NCBI RefSeq assembly: GCF_003259315.1
Contig: NZ_QLLT01000018.1
Location: forward strand, 1-64,000
Origin: Kitasatospora sp. SolWspMP-SS2h
GTDB taxonomy: Bacteria > Actinomycetota > Actinomycetes > Streptomycetales > Streptomycetaceae
DNA length: 64,000 nt
Direction of reading: 5' to 3'
Each line of letters opens with the position of its first letter. Position 1 is the first letter of the stretch. Both the position numbers and the translations under genes were made by a program. The notes under the pieces were generated by a model. It made no database searches, was not told the DNA's origin, and saw only the letters and a program-made list of their open reading frames with translations. This document shows positions 6,894-20,268 of this stretch, piece after piece.

Positions 6894-8671
6894 GTCCAGC
6901 GGACCCGGGTGCCCTTGCCGTGCGGGCCGGGCTCGTGCCAGGCGTCGCCGCCGAGGGCCTCGGCGCGGCGGGTGAGGTTGCGCAGGCCGGAGCGGCGGCC
7001 GCCGTCGGGGATGCCGACGCCGTCGTCGGTGACGGTGAGCAGGACGCCGGGCGGGCCGGTGCGGGCGGGGGCGTCGGGGAGCGGGCGGCCGTCCTCGCCG
7101 AGGTGGACGGTGGCGTCCAGTTCGACGGAGACCCGGGAGGCGCGGGCGTGCCGGGCCGTGTTGGAGAGCATCTCGCGCAGGGCGGCCAGGAGTTGGCGGG
7201 AGGTCTTCTCGCCGACCAGGCTCTCCACCGGGCCGGTGAAGGTGATGGTGGGCTTGAAGCCGAGTGCCGCCGCGGCCTGGCTGCCCTCGCGCAGCACCCG
7301 GGTGCGCAGGGTGTCCGGCCGGTCGTCGGTGTCGCCGTGCTGGAGGGCGTAGATGGTGGTGCGGACCTCCTGGATGGTGGCGTCCAGCTCGTCCACGGCC
7401 TGCCCGATCCGCTCCTGCACCTCGGGGACGGCCGCCCGGCGGGCGGCCGACTCCAGCATCATGCCGGTGGCGAAGAGCCGCTGGATGACCAGGTCGTGCA
7501 GGTCGCGGGCGATCCGGTCGCGGTCCTGGAAGACCGCCAGCCGCTGCTGGTTGCGCTGGTACTCGGCCAGCCGCAGGGCCAGCGCCGCCTGCGAGGCGAA
7601 GGTCTGGGAGAGCTGCCGCTCGGTGTCGGTGAACGGCGGGGTGCCGGCCGCGCGCCACACGCACAGCGCGCCCAGCACCCGGCCCGCGGACACCATCGGC
7701 ACCGCCATCGACGGCCCGAACTCCCTTGCCAGCCGGTCGAACTGGGTGTCGGAGGCGGTCTGCGGCGAGGCCGACAGGTCGTCCAGGTAGACCGCCTCGC
7801 CGGCCAGCAGCAGGGGTGCGAAGCCGTGCTCGGGCAGCAGTTCGCCGGTCAGGTGGTCGGCCCGTTCGCCGGAGGCGTGCGCCACCCGCATCCGGTCCTC
7901 GCCGGCCGGCAGCAGGATCATCCCGAGCGCGCCCTCGGCGAGTTCGCGGACCTGCTCGGCGGCCACCGTCAGCGCGACCTGCGCCTCGTCGGTGGACAGC
8001 AGCGAGGTGGTCACCGCCGCCGCGCCGGTGATCCAGCGCTCCCGGCGGCGGCCCTGCTCGTACAGCCGGGAGTTCTCGATCGCCACGCCCGCCGCCGCGC
8101 CGAGCGCCAGCACCACCTGCTCGTCCTCGGGGGTGAACGAGCCGCCGCCCTTCTTCTCGGTCAGGTACAGGTTGCCGAACACCTCGCCGCGGACCCGGAT
8201 CGGCACCCCCAGGAAGGACACCATCGGCGGGTGGTGGTCCGGAAAGCCGACCGAGCGCGGGTCGGTGGACAGGTCGGTCAGTCGCAGCGGGCGCGGGTCG
8301 TCGATCAGCGCGCCGAGGATGCCCCGGCCGGTCGGCAGGTGGCCGATCTCGGCCGCCGTCCCCTCGTCGACGCCGATGTGGATGAAGTCGGACAGGCCGC
8401 TGCCGTGCGGGTTCACCACCCCCATCGCGGCGTACCTCGCGTCCACCAGCTCGGCCGCGCCGGCCGCGATCCGCTGGAGCGTGGCGTGCGGGTCGAGGCC
8501 CGCGCCGACCGACACCACCGCCTCCAGCAGCCGCTGCATCCGGTCGGTCACCGCGGCGGCCGACCGGAGCCGCTCCGAGACCTCGGTGACCAGGGTGTCC
8601 AGCCCGAGCGAGGAGATCTCGGGGATGCGCGGCCGGCCGCCCGTGGCGGTCGGCTCCTCCGGCGTCTGCAT
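6881..8671 (-). CDS. GAF-domain sensor histidine kinase, DevS/DosS-like, HisKA_3 type
   Basis: Roughly 596-residue soluble kinase. An N-terminal helix (SSLGLDTLVTEVSERLRS) leads to a first GAF domain (about 50-195, including DARYAAMGVV and GRGILGAL) and a second GAF (about 215-365). The HisKA_3 phosphoacceptor is in RIARDLHDLVIQRLF near 390, and the HATPase ends with DGVGIPDG and SGLRNLTRRAEALGG. This is the layout of the DevS/DosS redox and gas sensors. No partner regulator is adjacent, but it lies directly downstream of cydABDC on the same strand, which fits a respiration or hypoxia role (inferred). A start at 8707 is also possible; neither has a decisive ribosome site. Confidence 0.85.
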   Translation of the reverse strand: MQTPEEPTATGGRPRIPEISSLGLDTLVTEVSERLRSAAAVTDRMQRLLEAVVSVGAGLDPHATLQRIAAGAAELVDARYAAMGVVNPHGSGLSDFIHIGVDEGTAAEIGHLPTGRGILGALIDDPRPLRLTDLSTDPRSVGFPDHHPPMVSFLGVPIRVRGEVFGNLYLTEKKGGGSFTPEDEQVVLALGAAAGVAIENSRLYEQGRRRERWITGAAAVTTSLLSTDEAQVALTVAAEQVRELAEGALGMILLPAGEDRMRVAHASGERADHLTGELLPEHGFAPLLLAGEAVYLDDLSASPQTASDTQFDRLAREFGPSMAVPMVSAGRVLGALCVWRAAGTPPFTDTERQLSQTFASQAALALRLAEYQRNQQRLAVFQDRDRIARDLHDLVIQRLFATGMMLESAARRAAVPEVQERIGQAVDELDATIQEVRTTIYALQHGDTDDRPDTLRTRVLREGSQAAAALGFKPTITFTGPVESLVGEKTSRQLLAALREMLSNTARHARASRVSVELDATVHLGEDGRPLPDAPARTGPPGVLLTVTDDGVGIPDGGRRSGLRNLTRRAEALGGDAWHEPGPHGKGTRVRWTARL

Positions 8672-8750
8672 GGGACCAGTGTGCCCTTCTGTCACGTTTC
8701 GCCCCATTCCTTCGGGGCGGCGACACCCGGCGCGACCCCGCCGCCCGGTC

Positions 8751-12359
<3,609 letters not shown>

Positions 12360-12376
12360 CGGTTCGGCTCCTGCGG

Positions 12377-13384
12377 TCAGTGGTGCGCGGCGGCGGGGAT
12401 GTGCTGGACGCCGATCCGGCGGCGGAACACCCAGTACGTCCAGCCCTGGTAGAGGAGTACGAGCGGGGTGAAGACCACGGCGACGACCGTCATCACCTTG
12501 AGCGTGTAGGGCGAGGAGGAGGCGTTGGTGACGGTCAGCGACCAGGCGCCGTCCAGGGTGGAGGGCATCACGTCGGGGAACAGCGCCAGGAAGAGCATCC
12601 CGACGGCGGCCACGACGGTCAGGCCGCTGAGCGTGAACGCCCAGCCCTCGCGGGCCAGCCGGTTGGCGCCGAGCGCGCCGAGCAGGGCGAGCACGGCGAC
12701 CACCAGCGCGGCCAGGCTCCAGCCGTTGCCGGAGTGCGCCTGCGTCCAGACCAGGAAGGCCGCGGCGAGCACGGCGGTGGCCAGGCCGAGGCCGGTGGCC
12801 TGGGCGCGGGCCCGGACCCGGATGTCGCCGTCGGTCTTGAGCGCGGCGAACACCGCGCCGTGGAAGGTGAACAGCACCAGGGTGGTGAGGCCGCCGAGCA
12901 GGGCGTACGGGTTGAGCAGGTCCCAGAGGGTGCCGGCGTAGTTCTTGTCCCGGTCGATGGCGACGCCGTGCACGATGTTGGCGAAGGCGACGCCCCACAG
13001 GAAGGCGGGCAGCAGGGAGGTCCAGAAGATCGCCAGTTCCCAGTTGCGCTGCCAGCGTTCGCCGCTGCGCTGGTGCCGGTACTCGAAGGAGACGCCGCGG
13101 ACGATCAGGCAGACCAGGATCAGCAGCAGCGGGACGAAGAAGCCGCTGAACAGGGTGGCGTACCAGTCGGGGAAGGCCGCGAAGGTGGCGCCGCCCGCGG
13201 TCAGCAGCCACACCTCGTTGCCGTCCCAGACCGGGCCGATGGTGTTGATCAGGACCCGGCGCTCGGTGGTGTCCCGGGCCAGCAGCCTGGTCAGGACGCC
13301 GATCCCGAAGTCGAAGCCCTCCAGGAAGAAGTAGCCGATCCACAGGACGGCGATCAGGATGAACCAGAGGTCGTGCAGGTGCAT
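12377..13384 (-). CDS. cydB: Cytochrome bd oxidase subunit II
   Basis: 335-residue integral membrane subunit II of the quinol:O2 oxidoreductase cytochrome bd, which stabilises the haem-bearing CydA. Clear CydB signatures: LWFILIAVLWIGYFFLEGFD at the N-terminus, GIGVLTR, and INTIGPVWDGNEVWLLTAGG near 50. Eight to nine hydrophobic helices follow. The ATG at 13384 is 11 bp after the cydA stop, and the next gene is cydDC; all three form one operon. Confidence 0.96.
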   Translation of the reverse strand: MHLHDLWFILIAVLWIGYFFLEGFDFGIGVLTRLLARDTTERRVLINTIGPVWDGNEVWLLTAGGATFAAFPDWYATLFSGFFVPLLLILVCLIVRGVSFEYRHQRSGERWQRNWELAIFWTSLLPAFLWGVAFANIVHGVAIDRDKNYAGTLWDLLNPYALLGGLTTLVLFTFHGAVFAALKTDGDIRVRARAQATGLGLATAVLAAAFLVWTQAHSGNGWSLAALVVAVLALLGALGANRLAREGWAFTLSGLTVVAAVGMLFLALFPDVMPSTLDGAWSLTVTNASSSPYTLKVMTVVAVVFTPLVLLYQGWTYWVFRRRIGVQHIPAAAHH

Positions 13385-13395
13385 GTGATCCGTCC

Positions 13396-14937
13396 TCAGT
13401 ACGCGAAGGCGAGGGGCTGGTCGGCGTCCTCGTCGTCGGAGGGGCCGCGCAGCGTCGGGTCCTCGGCGGGCGGCTGCTCGGCCGTGTCCGGCCCGGCGGC
13501 GGCGTACTTGGCGAGCAGCCTGACCTCGATGACGGCGAGCACCGCGTACAGCGCGGTGAGGGTGGTCAGGCCGACCAGCTGGGTGCCGACGGTGACGTTG
13601 GGGGAGACCGCGTCGCGGGTGCGCATCAGGCCGAACACCACCCAGGGCTGGCGGCCCATCTCGGTGAAGATCCAGCCGAAGCTGTTGGCGAGCAGCGGGA
13701 AGCCCATGGTGAGGATGCCGATCCGCCAGCTCCACCGGGTGAAGAAGACGCTCATCTCGCGGTTCCTGGTGAGCATCAGCTTGGGCGGCTCGTCCTCGCC
13801 GGTGCGGTGCTCGGGGGCGAGCCAGAACCTCCGGCGGGTGGTCCACAGGCCGATCAGCGCGGCGACGAAGGACGTCATGCCGAAGCCGATCATCAGCCGG
13901 AAGCCCCAGTAGGTGACGAAGATGTCGGGGATGTAGTCGTCCGGCTGCCCGCCGTACTTGGCGGCCTCGGCGGCGGCGGTGTCGTTGATGCCGGGCACCG
14001 GGGAGGAGAAGTCGTTGTGGGCGAGGAAGGACAGTATCCCGGGGATCTCCAGCTCGACCGAGTTGTGCCCCTGCGAGACGTCGCCGACCGCGAACACCGA
14101 GAACGGGGCGGGCGCCTGGGTGTCCCACAGGGCCTCGGCGGCGGCCATCTTCATCGGCTGCTGCTCGAACATCACCTTGCCGAGGGTGTCGCCGCTGATC
14201 GCGGTGCCCAGGCCGGCGACCACGGCGATGGCCAGGCCGACCCGCAGCGAGGTGCGCATCGCGGCGGTCTTCTTCCGGTCGGTCTCCTTGCCCCGCTTGG
14301 CCCGCCACAGGTGGTGGCTGGCGATGCCGACCACGAAGGCGGCGCCGGTGAGGAAGGCGGCGGTGAGGGTGTGGAAGACCTGGACGACGGTGGTGTTCTG
14401 GGTCAGCACCCGGACGATGTCGGTGAGCTGGGCCTTGCCGGTGGCCGGGTCGATCCGGTAGCCGACCGGGTGCTGCATCCAGGAGTTGGCGGCCAGGATG
14501 AAGTAGGCGGAGAGCGCGGTGCCGATCGCCACCAGCCAGATGCAGGCCAGGTGGATCTTCTTCGGGAGCCGGTCCCAGCCGAAGATCCACAGGCCGATGA
14601 AGGTGGACTCGAAGAAGAAGGCGATCAGCGCCTCCATCGCCAGCGGGGCGCCGAACACGTCGCCGACGAAGCGGGAGTAGTCGGACCAGTTCATGCCGAA
14701 CTGGAACTCCTGGACGATGCCGGTGACCACGCCCATGGCGATGTTGATCAGGAAGAGCCTGCCCCAGAACTTGGTGGCGTGGAAGTACTTCTCCTTGCCG
14801 GTGCGGACCCAGGCGGTCTGCAGACCGGCCACGATCGAGGCCAGGCTGATGGTGAGCGGCACGAAGAGGAAGTGGTAGACGGTGGTGATGCCGAACTGCC
14901 ATCGCGAGATGGTCTCGTGAGCGACTGCTAGGTCCAC
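13396..14937 (-). CDS. cydA: Cytochrome bd oxidase subunit I
   Basis: 513-residue haem-bearing subunit I of cytochrome bd, a high-affinity terminal oxidase. The haem b595 ligand His is at about residue 22 in TTVYHFLFVPLT. The haem b558 ligands are the His in VFHTLTAAFLTGAAFV near 190 and the Met in FRLMIGFGMTS. The periplasmic Q-loop (around SVFAVGDVSQGHNSVELEIP) is short. The best start is the GTG at 14937 (MDLAVAHETISRWQFG), preceded by AGAAGG; the longer frame upstream would read through the Rex operator. First gene of the cydA-cydB-cydDC operon, predicted to be repressed by Rex at low NADH/NAD ratio. Confidence 0.96.
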   Translation of the reverse strand: MDLAVAHETISRWQFGITTVYHFLFVPLTISLASIVAGLQTAWVRTGKEKYFHATKFWGRLFLINIAMGVVTGIVQEFQFGMNWSDYSRFVGDVFGAPLAMEALIAFFFESTFIGLWIFGWDRLPKKIHLACIWLVAIGTALSAYFILAANSWMQHPVGYRIDPATGKAQLTDIVRVLTQNTTVVQVFHTLTAAFLTGAAFVVGIASHHLWRAKRGKETDRKKTAAMRTSLRVGLAIAVVAGLGTAISGDTLGKVMFEQQPMKMAAAEALWDTQAPAPFSVFAVGDVSQGHNSVELEIPGILSFLAHNDFSSPVPGINDTAAAEAAKYGGQPDDYIPDIFVTYWGFRLMIGFGMTSFVAALIGLWTTRRRFWLAPEHRTGEDEPPKLMLTRNREMSVFFTRWSWRIGILTMGFPLLANSFGWIFTEMGRQPWVVFGLMRTRDAVSPNVTVGTQLVGLTTLTALYAVLAVIEVRLLAKYAAAGPDTAEQPPAEDPTLRGPSDDEDADQPLAFAY

Positions 14938-15020
14938 TGCGCCTTCTCTCGGGGTGTGCACATAACGGACGGAAGGGATGTTTGCACCTGGGCGCACCAT
15001 ATCCACCCAAGCTTGTCCGC

Positions 15021-15044
15021 TTGTGAACGTGAACACGTTCACAA
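15021..15044 (-). promoter_or_regulatory. Rex redox-repressor operator upstream of cydA
   Basis: A 24-bp inverted repeat, TTGTGAACGTG and its complement with a 2-bp centre, lies about 84 bp upstream of the cydA start. Its right part matches the Rex site TTGTGAANNNNTTCACAA at all but the first two bases. The left TTGTGAACG adds a second overlapping half-site. On the cydA strand a possible -35 (TTCACA, inside the operator) is followed about 18 bp on by GATATGGT as a candidate -10, so Rex would block polymerase. Rex control of cyd operons by NADH/NAD is established in streptomycetes; binding here is inferred. Apart from this, the gap 14938-15240 holds no gene. Confidence 0.88.
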
Positions 15045-15240
15045 GGGAAGTATCCATGATGCTTATCGGTGCGGAAGCACGGGGGTGGGGTGTTCTCGGA
15101 CACGCCGATGATCCGGGGTCCGGCCGACCCCCCACAAGCAGCGTCCGGGCAGCCCGGGTGTACCGAACGGCGCTTGACACCGCCCGCCCTGACCCGGCGT
15201 CAGCCCGGCTCGGGCCCCGGCCCCGGGTGCGGCCCGGGCC

Positions 15241-16704
15241 TCAGCGCTGCAGCGGCAGCGAGAGCCGGAAGACCGCGCCCTCGCCCGGCGCGGTGCGCAG
15301 GGTCAGCTCGCCGCCGTGCGCCGACACCAGGGCGCCGGCGATCGCCAGGCCCAGGCCCGACCCCCCGGCCTCGCCGGCCCGGCGGGTGCGCGCCGCGTCC
15401 GCTCGGTAGAAGCGCTCGAAGACCAGGGCGGCCTGCTCCTCGGACAGGCCCGGGCCCTGGTCGGCCACCTCCAGCAGGCAGGCGCCCTCGGCCCGGCCCA
15501 CCCCGATCCGCACCGCGGTGCCGGACGGGGTGTGCTTGGCCGCGTTGCCCACCAGGTTGGTCACCACCTGGCGCAGCCGGGCCTCGTCGCCCAGCACCGG
15601 CGCGGGCTGCGGGGCGCCCTGTCCGTTCGGGCCGGTCAGCGCGACCGGGCGGCCCGGGTCCAGCGCGGTCAGGTCGTGCAGGGCGTCGGCGGCCAGCGTG
15701 CGCAGGTCCATCGGGGCCAGGTCGAGCGGGCGCTCCTCGTCCAGGCGGGCCAGCATCAGCAGGTCCTCGACCAGCGCGCCCAGCCGCACCGCCTCCGACT
15801 CGATCCGGTCCATCGCCCGGTCCACGTCCTGGAGGGCGCCCATCCGGTGCAGTTCGGCGAAGCCGCGGATGCCGGCCAGCGGGGTGCGCAGCTCGTGCGA
15901 GGCGTCCGCGACGAAGCGGCGCATCCGCTGCTCCGAGGCGGCCCGGGCGGCGAACGCCGTCTCGATGTGGGTGAGCATCCCGTTCAGCGCGGCGGACAGC
16001 CGGCCCGCCTCGGTGCGCACCGGCAGGTCCGGCATCCGGTACGACAGGTCGCCGTCGGCGATCCGCTGGGCGCCCGCCTCCAGCTGGCGCAGCGGGCGCA
16101 GCCCGGCCCGGACCGCGAGCGCGCCGAGCCCGGCCAGGCCGGCCAGCACCGCGGCGCCGATGGTCAGGAAGGTGGTGCGCAGGTGCGAGATGGTGGACTG
16201 GACGTCCGCCAGCGGCACCGCGACCTGCACGTACTTGGGGGTGACCGGGTCGGTGCCGGAGGCGCGTTGCAGCGGCAGCACCATCGAGCGCCACTCGCCG
16301 GCCTTCGGCCCGGAGGCGGTGAACGGCTCGTCCAGCCGGTCGGTCAGCCCCTTGCGGTCCAGCGCGGGCAACTGCGGGGCCGGGTCGGAGTCGCTCAGCG
16401 GCTGCCGGATCACCGACAGCACCGAGCCGTCCTCGGCCAGGTAGCGCACCACGTACTCGCTGGGCAGGCTCTGCCCGGAGCGGCGGCCGGCGGTCTGCGT
16501 GCTGCTGAACACCGAGGTGGTGGTCTGCCGGCTCGGCGGGCGGCGGGAGAGCGGTTCGGCGAACCGGTCGAGCTGCTCGTCGGCCCGGTCCACCAGCTGC
16601 CCGCGGACGGTGCCCAGCACCAGGGTGTCGCTCACCACCAGGCCGGTGGTGACCAGGAGCAGCGCGAGCACCAGCAGGCGCACGCGCAGCGAGAAGCGGG
16701 CCAC
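15241..16704 (-). CDS. Membrane sensor histidine kinase (OmpR-partner type)
   Basis: 487-residue sensor. An N-terminal membrane helix (RVRLLVLALLLVTTGLVVSD) is followed by an extracytoplasmic domain of about 140 residues, a second helix near 180 (FLTIGAAVLAGLAGLGALAV) and a HAMP linker. The phosphoacceptor His is in FVADASHELRTPLAGIRGF, and the N box (VTNLVGNAAKHTPSG), G1 (DQGPGLSEEQ), F (VFERFYRAD) and G2 (GSGLGLAI) boxes follow. It is one base downstream of its response regulator, so the two are cotranscribed. The upstream efflux genes on the same strand suggest control of a MacAB-type pump (inferred). Confidence 0.92.
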   Translation of the reverse strand: MARFSLRVRLLVLALLLVTTGLVVSDTLVLGTVRGQLVDRADEQLDRFAEPLSRRPPSRQTTTSVFSSTQTAGRRSGQSLPSEYVVRYLAEDGSVLSVIRQPLSDSDPAPQLPALDRKGLTDRLDEPFTASGPKAGEWRSMVLPLQRASGTDPVTPKYVQVAVPLADVQSTISHLRTTFLTIGAAVLAGLAGLGALAVRAGLRPLRQLEAGAQRIADGDLSYRMPDLPVRTEAGRLSAALNGMLTHIETAFAARAASEQRMRRFVADASHELRTPLAGIRGFAELHRMGALQDVDRAMDRIESEAVRLGALVEDLLMLARLDEERPLDLAPMDLRTLAADALHDLTALDPGRPVALTGPNGQGAPQPAPVLGDEARLRQVVTNLVGNAAKHTPSGTAVRIGVGRAEGACLLEVADQGPGLSEEQAALVFERFYRADAARTRRAGEAGGSGLGLAIAGALVSAHGGELTLRTAPGEGAVFRLSLPLQR

Positions 16705-16705
16705 C

Positions 16706-17467
16706 TCAGCTGTTCGGCGGGCGGCGCAGCGCGTAGCCGATGCCGCGCACCGTGTGGATCAGCTTGGGGCCGTGCACCGGGCCGGAGTCGAGCTTGCGGC
16801 GCAGGTAGGAGATGTACGACTCGACGATGGACAGGTCGCCGCCGAAGTCGTAGGCCCACACGTGGTCGAGGATCTGCGCCTTGGAGACCACCCGGCCGAC
16901 GTTGGCCATCAGGTAGTGCAGCAGCTTGAACTCGGTGGGCGAGAGCGAGACCGGGACGCCGCCGCGGGTGACCTCGTGCGCGGTCGGGTCCAGGGTGAGG
17001 TCGGCCACCACCAGGCGGCCGTCGTCGGCGGGGCCGCCGGCCCGGCGCAGGATCGCCCGGATCCGGGCGATCAGCTCCTCCAGGCTGAACGGCTTGGTGA
17101 CGTAGTCGTCGGCGCCGACCGCCAGGCCCTGCACCTTGTCGCCGGTGCCGTCCTTGGCGGTCAGGAACAGCACCGGGACGTGCTCGGGGCTCTGCGGCCA
17201 CTGGGTCTGGTCGCGCAGCCGCTGCACCACGGTGAAGCCGTCCAGGTCGGGCAGCATCACGTCCAGGACGACCAGGTCGGGGCGCTCGGCGGCGACCGCG
17301 TCCAGGGCCTCCTGGCCGGTGGCGGCGGAGGCCACCCGGAAGCCGGAGAACCGCAGGCTGGCCGAGAGCAGCTCGCGGATGTTCGGCTCGTCGTCGACCA
17401 CCAGCAGGAACGGCTCGCCGCCGACCTGGGTCGCCGCGGCCGGGTTCGACTGCACTGCGCCTGACAC
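16706..17467 (-). CDS. OmpR/PhoB-family response regulator
   Basis: 253-residue response regulator. The receiver domain has the acidic pair LLVVDDEP, phosphoacceptor Asp69 in VVLDVMLPDLDG, Thr in LFLTAKD and Lys in YVTKPFS. The C-terminal winged helix ends with ESYISYLRRKLD and IHTVRGIGYALR. It is separated from the sensor kinase by one base. A TGGATGA...TCATCC inverted element near 17597-17620, between this gene and the DUF5666-like gene, could be a terminator or operator. Confidence 0.93.
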   Translation of the reverse strand: MSGAVQSNPAAATQVGGEPFLLVVDDEPNIRELLSASLRFSGFRVASAATGQEALDAVAAERPDLVVLDVMLPDLDGFTVVQRLRDQTQWPQSPEHVPVLFLTAKDGTGDKVQGLAVGADDYVTKPFSLEELIARIRAILRRAGGPADDGRLVVADLTLDPTAHEVTRGGVPVSLSPTEFKLLHYLMANVGRVVSKAQILDHVWAYDFGGDLSIVESYISYLRRKLDSGPVHGPKLIHTVRGIGYALRRPPNS

Positions 17468-17615
17468 GTTTGCTCCGCCTCCCGGCCGGACGAATGGGCC
17501 ACCCCGGTCACCACGGGGCCTGTCCGCGGTGCCCGCCGGGGTTCAACCGGACGGACACCGTACGGACAGACCCTAGCCCGGCCAGGCTACGCACAGTGGA
17601 TGAAGATTGGATTAG

Positions 17616-18260
17616 TCATCCGCTCGTGCCCGAACCGGTACCGGACCCGCCGCCGTTGCCACCGCCGGTGGCCGCGCCGTTACCGCCGCCCCGGGCGCCG
17701 CCGAAGCCGCCCGCCGCGCTGCCCTCGGTGAGCTGGGTGGCGCTGTAGGAGCCGTCGTCGGCCTTGCTGCCGGTCACGGTGACGGTCTGGCCGGGCTGGA
17801 GGTCGCCGACCTTGCCCTCCTTGGCGGTGGTGACCTTGGTGGAGTCCTGGGTGGTGACCTTGACGGTGGTGCCGTTGGCCTCGGTCAGGTAGACGGTGGT
17901 GCCGTCCACCGACTTCACGGTGCCGCGGGTGAAGCCGGCCGCCGCGCCGCCGGGGAACTGGCCGGCGCCGCCGGCCTGGCCGTTCTGGCCGCCGCCGAAG
18001 CCGCCGCCGTAGCCGCCGCGGCCGGTGCCGCCGCCGGGGAAGCGCTCGTTCGAGGCGCCCGCCCGGTTGGCGGCGGTGCCGCCGCCGGTGCCGTCGCCCT
18101 TCTGGTACCAGACGCCGCCCGCGAAGGAGAGCACCGCGATGACGCAGCCGGCCAGCGCCAGGGTCGGCCAGGGGAGCTTGCGGCGCGGTGGCGCGGCCAG
18201 CTCGGCGGTGATGTCGCGGGCGTCCGGCGCGGTGGCCAGCAGCTCCTGGTCGTCAGACAT
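17616..18260 (-). CDS. Membrane-anchored DUF5666-like protein
   Basis: 214-residue exported protein. A short cytoplasmic segment precedes one hydrophobic helix (WPTLALAGCVIAVLSFAGGV, about 33-52). A Gly-rich disordered stretch of about 60 residues follows, then one small beta domain of DUF5666 type (about 108-175: TRGTVKSVDGTTVYLTEANG, LQPGQTVTVTGS), and a Gly/Ala-rich tail. Biochemical role unknown. It sits between a MacB-like permease and a response regulator on the same strand, so it may be an accessory of the efflux system. Confidence 0.7.
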   Translation of the reverse strand: MSDDQELLATAPDARDITAELAAPPRRKLPWPTLALAGCVIAVLSFAGGVWYQKGDGTGGGTAANRAGASNERFPGGGTGRGGYGGGFGGGQNGQAGGAGQFPGGAAAGFTRGTVKSVDGTTVYLTEANGTTVKVTTQDSTKVTTAKEGKVGDLQPGQTVTVTGSKADDGSYSATQLTEGSAAGGFGGARGGGNGAATGGGNGGGSGTGSGTSG

Positions 18261-18292
18261 GGGGAGTCTCCTTCTTGCTCGTGCCGGGGGGC

Positions 18293-19491
18293 TTATTCGT
18301 GCCGGAGGGCGTCGATCGGGCGCAGCGAGGCGGCCCGGTTGGCGGGGTAGCCGCCGAAGAACAGTCCGATGGCGACGGCGATGCCGAACGCGCCGAACAC
18401 CGACTCGGGGATCACCACCGGCTTGATGCCGACCACCGAGAAGTGCGAGCCGATGATCCCGGCCAGCACGCCGAGCCCGGCGCCGAGCACCGACAGCAGG
18501 GTCGACTCGGCGAGGAACTGGCCGAGGATGACCGCGCGGGGCGCGCCGAGCGCCTTGCGGATGCCGATCTCCTTGGTCCGCTCGGTGACCGTCACCAGCA
18601 TGATGTTGGTGATGCCGATGCCGCCGACCAGCAGCGAGATCGCGGCGACCGCGCCGAGCAGGACGGTGAAGGTCTTGCCGGTGGACTCGCGGGCGCTCAG
18701 CAGCGAGGTCTGGTTGCTGATCCGGAAGTCGGCCTTGGTGGCGTCCTTGATGGCGTGGGTGCCCATCAGGATGCGGGTGATGTCGGCCTGCGCCTCGGTG
18801 GTGGTGTCGGCGGAGGACGCCTGCACCAGGATCTGGTTGACCGAGCCGAAGCCGGTGAACGCGTTCTGCACGGTCGGCAGCGGGGCGACCACCACGTCGT
18901 CGGGGTCGTTGAAGCCGCTGGAGCCCTTGGTGGCGAGCACGCCGACCACGGTGAACGGGGTGCCGCCGATGGTGATCCTCTTGCCGACCGGGTCCTCGTT
19001 CGCGAACAGCTCCTTGGCGGTGGTCGAGCCGAGCACCGCGACCTTGCGGGAGTTCAGCACGTCGTCGGCGGAGAAGTAGTCGCCCCTGTCGACCTTCAGG
19101 TTGGAGGTCTCGAAGTAGGCGGGGTAGGTGCCGACGATCTGCCCGGGCTGGTACGAGACGTTCCCGTACAGCGCGGTGCCGCTGGTGGTGACCACCGGGG
19201 CGACCGACTTGACGGACGGGGCGTCGGTGGCCGAGGCGAGCGCCCTGGCGTCGTCCACGGTGAGCTTCTTGGCGGCGGTCGCCGCGCCGCGCGAGGCGGC
19301 GGAGGAGACGGTCAGCGCGTTGGTGCCGAGCGAGGTGATCGAGTCCTTGACCGCCGCCGAGGAGCCGTTGCCGACCGCGAGCAGCAGGATCACCGAGGCC
19401 ACGCCGATCAGCACGCCGAGCATGGTCAGCGCGGAGCGGACCTTGTTGGCGGCCAGGCCGGCCACCGCGAAGCGGAGCATCTGCCAGGCGA

Positions 19492-19495
<4 letters not shown>
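18293..19495 (-). CDS. MacB-like ABC transporter permease
   Basis: 400-residue permease with the four-helix MacB/FtsX plan. One N-terminal helix ([20 protein letters not shown]), a large extracytoplasmic MacB_PCD domain of about 220 residues, and three C-terminal helices, with the [10 protein letters not shown] motif before the third. The GTG start at 19495 overlaps the ATPase TGA by 4 bp (GTGA), which fixes the start. With the two upstream genes it forms an adaptor-ATPase-permease tripartite system, as in antimicrobial peptide or macrolide exporters. Substrate unknown. Confidence 0.9.

Positions 19496-20267
<772 letters not shown>

Positions 20268-20268
<1 letters not shown>

Noticed and set aside
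15174-15179. TTGACA box on the plus strand as a promoter
   Set aside because: No gene lies downstream on the plus strand before 23299 and no matching -10 is seen at proper spacing.
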